DNA of 64,000 nt from Vibrio splendidus. GTDB taxonomy: Bacteria; Pseudomonadota; Gammaproteobacteria; Enterobacterales; Vibrionaceae. The translations under genes and the position numbers were made by a program. The stretch's first letter is position 1; every line of letters starts with the position of its first letter. The notes below the pieces were generated by a model. It ran no database searches. It was not told where the DNA came from and saw only the letters and a program-made list of their open reading frames with translations. Below are positions 61,471 through 64,000 of the stretch, in pieces. The stretch covers positions 62,001 to 126,000 of the forward strand of contig NZ_LNRF01000003.1 in assembly GCF_001557875.1 (NCBI RefSeq). Reading direction: 5' to 3'.

Positions 61471-64000
61471 TTACTCAGTGTCTTGCTCGTTATCACTTTC
61501 AGAGTCAGAAGCATCTGATGCTTGCTCTTCACTTGATTCAGAAACTTCAGTGTTGATCGTTTCAGCATTTGCTTCTTCAGCTTCGCCTTCTACAATCTCA
61601 GCTTCTTCTACTTCGTCGATACGTTGTAGACCTACAACATTCTCGTCATCAGCAGTACGAATCAGTGTTACACCTTGAGTGTTACGACCAACTTGGCTTA
61701 CTTCCGCTACGCGAGTACGTACTAGTGTACCTGCGTCGGTGATCATCATCATCTCATCGCCTTCTTCAACTTGAACAGCACCAACAACTGGGCCATTACG
61801 TTCAGAAACTTTGATAGATACTACACCTTGCGTTGCACGGCCTTTCGTTGGGTATTCTGCTAGCTCAGTACGCTTACCGTAACCGTTTTGAGTCACAGTT
61901 AGGATATCGCCTTCGTTAGAAGGAACAATCAGTGAAACCACTTGATCGTCTTCTGGAAGCTTCATACCACGAACACCAGAGGCAGTACGGCCCATTGCAC
62001 GTACTTTGTCCTCGTTAAAGCGAACAACTTTGCCCGATTTAGAGAACAGCATGATGTCGCTATCACCGTTAGTGATATCAACGCCAATCAGTGAATCGTC
62101 GTCACGTAGGTTAACTGCGATTAGGCCGTTAGCACGTACGTTTGCGAATTGATCCAGAGATGTCTTCTTAACTGTACCGTCACCCGTAGCCATGAAAATG
62201 AATTTCTCGTTAGAGAACTCAGAAACAGGCAGGATAGCCGTAATACGTTCACCTTCTTCTAGAGGAAGAATGTTAACGATAGGCTTACCACGAGCAGTAC
62301 GACTTGCTAATGGTAGTTGGTAAACTTTCAGACGGTATGTCTTACCACGAGTAGAGAAACATAGGATGTTATCGTGAGTATTGGCAACAAGCAGACGCTC
62401 AATGTAATCCTCATCTTTCATCTTAGTTGCACTCTTACCTTTACCACCACGACGTTGAGATTCGTAGTCGCTTAGGATTTGGTACTTAACGTAACCTGCG
62501 TTAGAAAGCGTTACTACAACGTCTTCTTGAGCAATCAGCTCTTCCATGTCGATGTCATGAACTGCCGCTGTGATTTCTGTACGACGCTCGTCGCCATAGA
62601 TTTCACGTACCGCTTCAAGTTCTTCACGGATAACTTCCATCAAACGCTCAGTGCTTGCAAGAATGTGCATTAGCTCAGCGATTTCTTCTAGAAGTGCTTT
62701 GTACTCGTCTAGAATCTTCTCGTGCTCAAGGCCTGTTAGGCGGTGAAGACGAAGTTCTAGAATAGCTTGTGCTTGCGTTTCCGTTAGGAAATATTGGCCA
62801 TCACGGATACCGTATTGGTCTTCCAACCAATCAGGACGAGCCGCATCAGTACCAGCGCGCTCAAGCATTGAAGCAACGTTACCAAGATCCCAACCGCGTG
62901 CAACTAAGCCAGCCTTTGCTTCAGCTGGTGTTGGAGCGTTACGGATAAGCTCAATGATTTCGTCGATGTTAGCAAGAGCTAGAGACAACGCTTCAAGGAT
63001 GTGTGCACGATCGCGCGCTTTCTTCAGTTCGAAGATAGTACGACGTGTAACAACTTCGCGACGGTGGTCTACGAAGCACTTAAGCATGTCTTTGATGTTG
63101 AACAACTGTGGTTGACCGTTGTTCAACGCAACCATGTTGATACCGAAAGTCGTTTGCAGTTGAGTTTGAGCGTATAGGTTGTTTAGAACCACTTCGCCTA
63201 CTGCATCACGCTTACATTCAATAACAATACGCATACCATCTTTATCAGATTCGTCACGTAGTGCACTGATGCCTTCTACTTTCTTATCTTTAACCAGTTC
63301 AGCAATCTTCTCGATCAAACGAGCTTTGTTTACTTGGTAAGGGATCTCAGTAACGATAATGGTTTCTTTACCATTCTTCTCTACTTCGATATCCGCTTTT
63401 GAACGCATGTAAACCTTACCGCGGCCAGTCTTATAAGCATCAACGATGCCTTTACGACCACTGATAAGTGCTGCTGTTGGGAAGTCAGGACCAGGAATGT
63501 AGTCCATTAGCTCATCAATAGTGATCTCTTCATTATTGATATAAGCCAAACAGCCATCAACAACTTCACCAAGGTTATGTGGTGGAATGTTGGTAGCCAT
63601 ACCTACTGCGATACCAGAAGCACCGTTTACCAATAGGTTAGGAATTTTTGTAGGAAGTACTGCTGGAATTTGTTCTGTACCATCGTAGTTCGGTACGTAA
63701 TCCACAGTTTCCTTATCAAGGTCAGCCAGTAGCTCGTGCGCAATTTTCGCCATACGAACTTCGGTATAACGCATTGCAGCCGCGGAGTCGCCATCGATAG
63801 AACCAAAGTTACCTTGGCCATCAACTAGCATGTAACGCAGCGAGAACGGTTGAGCCATACGAACAATTGTATCGTATACAGCGCTATCACCATGCGGGTG
63901 ATATTTACCGATTACATCGCCTACTACACGAGCAGACTTTTTATATGGTTTGTTCCAATCATTACCTAGTACATTCATCGCGAACAAAACGCGGCGGTGT
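61471..64000 (-). CDS. gyrA: DNA gyrase subunit A (N terminus outside window)
   Basis: The breakage-reunion subunit of gyrase. The frame is open to the window edge, and the residues before the internal ATG at 63987 (HRRVLF) match the conserved [15 protein letters not shown], so about 44 N-terminal residues are missing. Using E. coli numbering from the alignment (add 48), the catalytic Tyr is Y122 in AMRYTEV. The quinolone-resistance positions are wild type: Ser83 and Asp87 in HGDSAVYDT. The GyrA box QRRGGKGK and C-terminal beta-pinwheel repeats are intact. The C terminus is a 45-residue acidic tail ([16 protein letters not shown] and onward, ending DNEQDTE). Confidence 0.98.
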   Translation of the reverse strand, partial: HRRVLFAMNVLGNDWNKPYKKSARVVGDVIGKYHPHGDSAVYDTIVRMAQPFSLRYMLVDGQGNFGSIDGDSAAAMRYTEVRMAKIAHELLADLDKETVDYVPNYDGTEQIPAVLPTKIPNLLVNGASGIAVGMATNIPPHNLGEVVDGCLAYINNEEITIDELMDYIPGPDFPTAALISGRKGIVDAYKTGRGKVYMRSKADIEVEKNGKETIIVTEIPYQVNKARLIEKIAELVKDKKVEGISALRDESDKDGMRIVIECKRDAVGEVVLNNLYAQTQLQTTFGINMVALNNGQPQLFNIKDMLKCFVDHRREVVTRRTIFELKKARDRAHILEALSLALANIDEIIELIRNAPTPAEAKAGLVARGWDLGNVASMLERAGTDAARPDWLEDQYGIRDGQYFLTETQAQAILELRLHRLTGLEHEKILDEYKALLEEIAELMHILASTERLMEVIREELEAVREIYGDERRTEITAAVHDIDMEELIAQEDVVVTLSNAGYVKYQILSDYESQRRGGKGKSATKMKDEDYIERLLVANTHDNILCFSTRGKTYRLKVYQLPLASRTARGKPIVNILPLEEGERITAILPVSEFSNEKFIFMATGDGTVKKTSLDQFANVRANGLIAVNLRDDDSLIGVDITNGDSDIMLFSKSGKVVRFNEDKVRAMGRTASGVRGMKLPEDDQVVSLIVPSNEGDILTVTQNGYGKRTELAEYPTKGRATQGVVSIKVSERNGPVVGAVQVEEGDEMMMITDAGTLVRTRVAEVSQVGRNTQGVTLIRTADDENVVGLQRIDEVEEAEIVEGEAEEANAETINTEVSESSEEQASDASDSESDNEQDTE

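Noticed and set aside
63850-63900. Quinolone-resistance mutation in gyrA
   Set aside because: Ser83 and Asp87 are the wild-type residues by alignment with E. coli GyrA.

Overview
The window is chromosomal DNA from a marine gammaproteobacterium, almost certainly a Vibrio (Splendidus-clade-like, an inference). The support is gene content and order: ribA beside an iron-regulated imelysin/thiol-oxidoreductase cluster, trxB-cydD-cydC next to a VC1184-type class V aminotransferase, ldtD-mepK-gloC, a VcINDY-like dicarboxylate carrier, TRAP and BCCT transporters, and many short intergenic hairpin terminators. I saw no rRNA, tRNA, CRISPR array or intact insertion sequence. Two genes run off the ends: a Sel1/J-domain membrane protein on the left and gyrA on the right.

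Layout. 1-9500: Sel1/J-domain membrane protein, a small Cys-rich protein, an SOS-controlled sulA, purC under a PurR operator, an HrpB-type helicase, maeA and sanA. 9.7-19.6 kb: dicarboxylate carrier, glpM, two GGEEF diguanylate cyclases, a DUF2797 protein, a LysR regulator divergent from a DJ-1/PfpI-family gene, and a coupled pair of a 2OG-Fe dioxygenase and a class V PLP enzyme that lacks the cysteine-desulfurase catalytic Cys. 19.6-24.0 kb: an AT-rich accessory island, with about 950 bases lacking a recognisable gene, a two-gene ABC-type ATPase plus Toprim-like effector cassette, and a gene remnant. 24-30.3 kb: trxB, cydDC and a lipoprotein. 30.3-41.9 kb: a chemoreceptor, two tandem BCCT carriers, and a Cache-histidine-kinase/NarL-regulator pair beside a DctPQM TRAP transporter. 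41.9-52.8 kb: a histone-H1-like protein, DUF2982, gloC-mepK-ldtD, the iron-regulated cluster (DUF1513, two imelysins, a c-type cytochrome), ribA and a 58-residue small protein. 52.9-61.3 kb: the complete ammonia-forming nitrite reductase system (nrfBCD, cytochrome-assembly genes, divergent nrfA, and nrfG further on) with a rhodanese. 61.5-64 kb: gyrA.

How the genes work together. The nrf genes, cydDC and trxB all bear on respiration, haem attachment and thiol chemistry. Three Fur-like sites (irpA, cydD, nrf) suggest that iron supply connects these loci. The TRAP transporter and its two-component system probably form one sensing-and-uptake unit, with a palindrome ahead of dctP as a possible operator. 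The strongest candidate for an undescribed system is the ATPase/Toprim-like pair at 20574-23250. It resembles PARIS/OLD-type anti-phage defence in architecture, but the effector carries a 120-residue N-terminal region I do not recognise.
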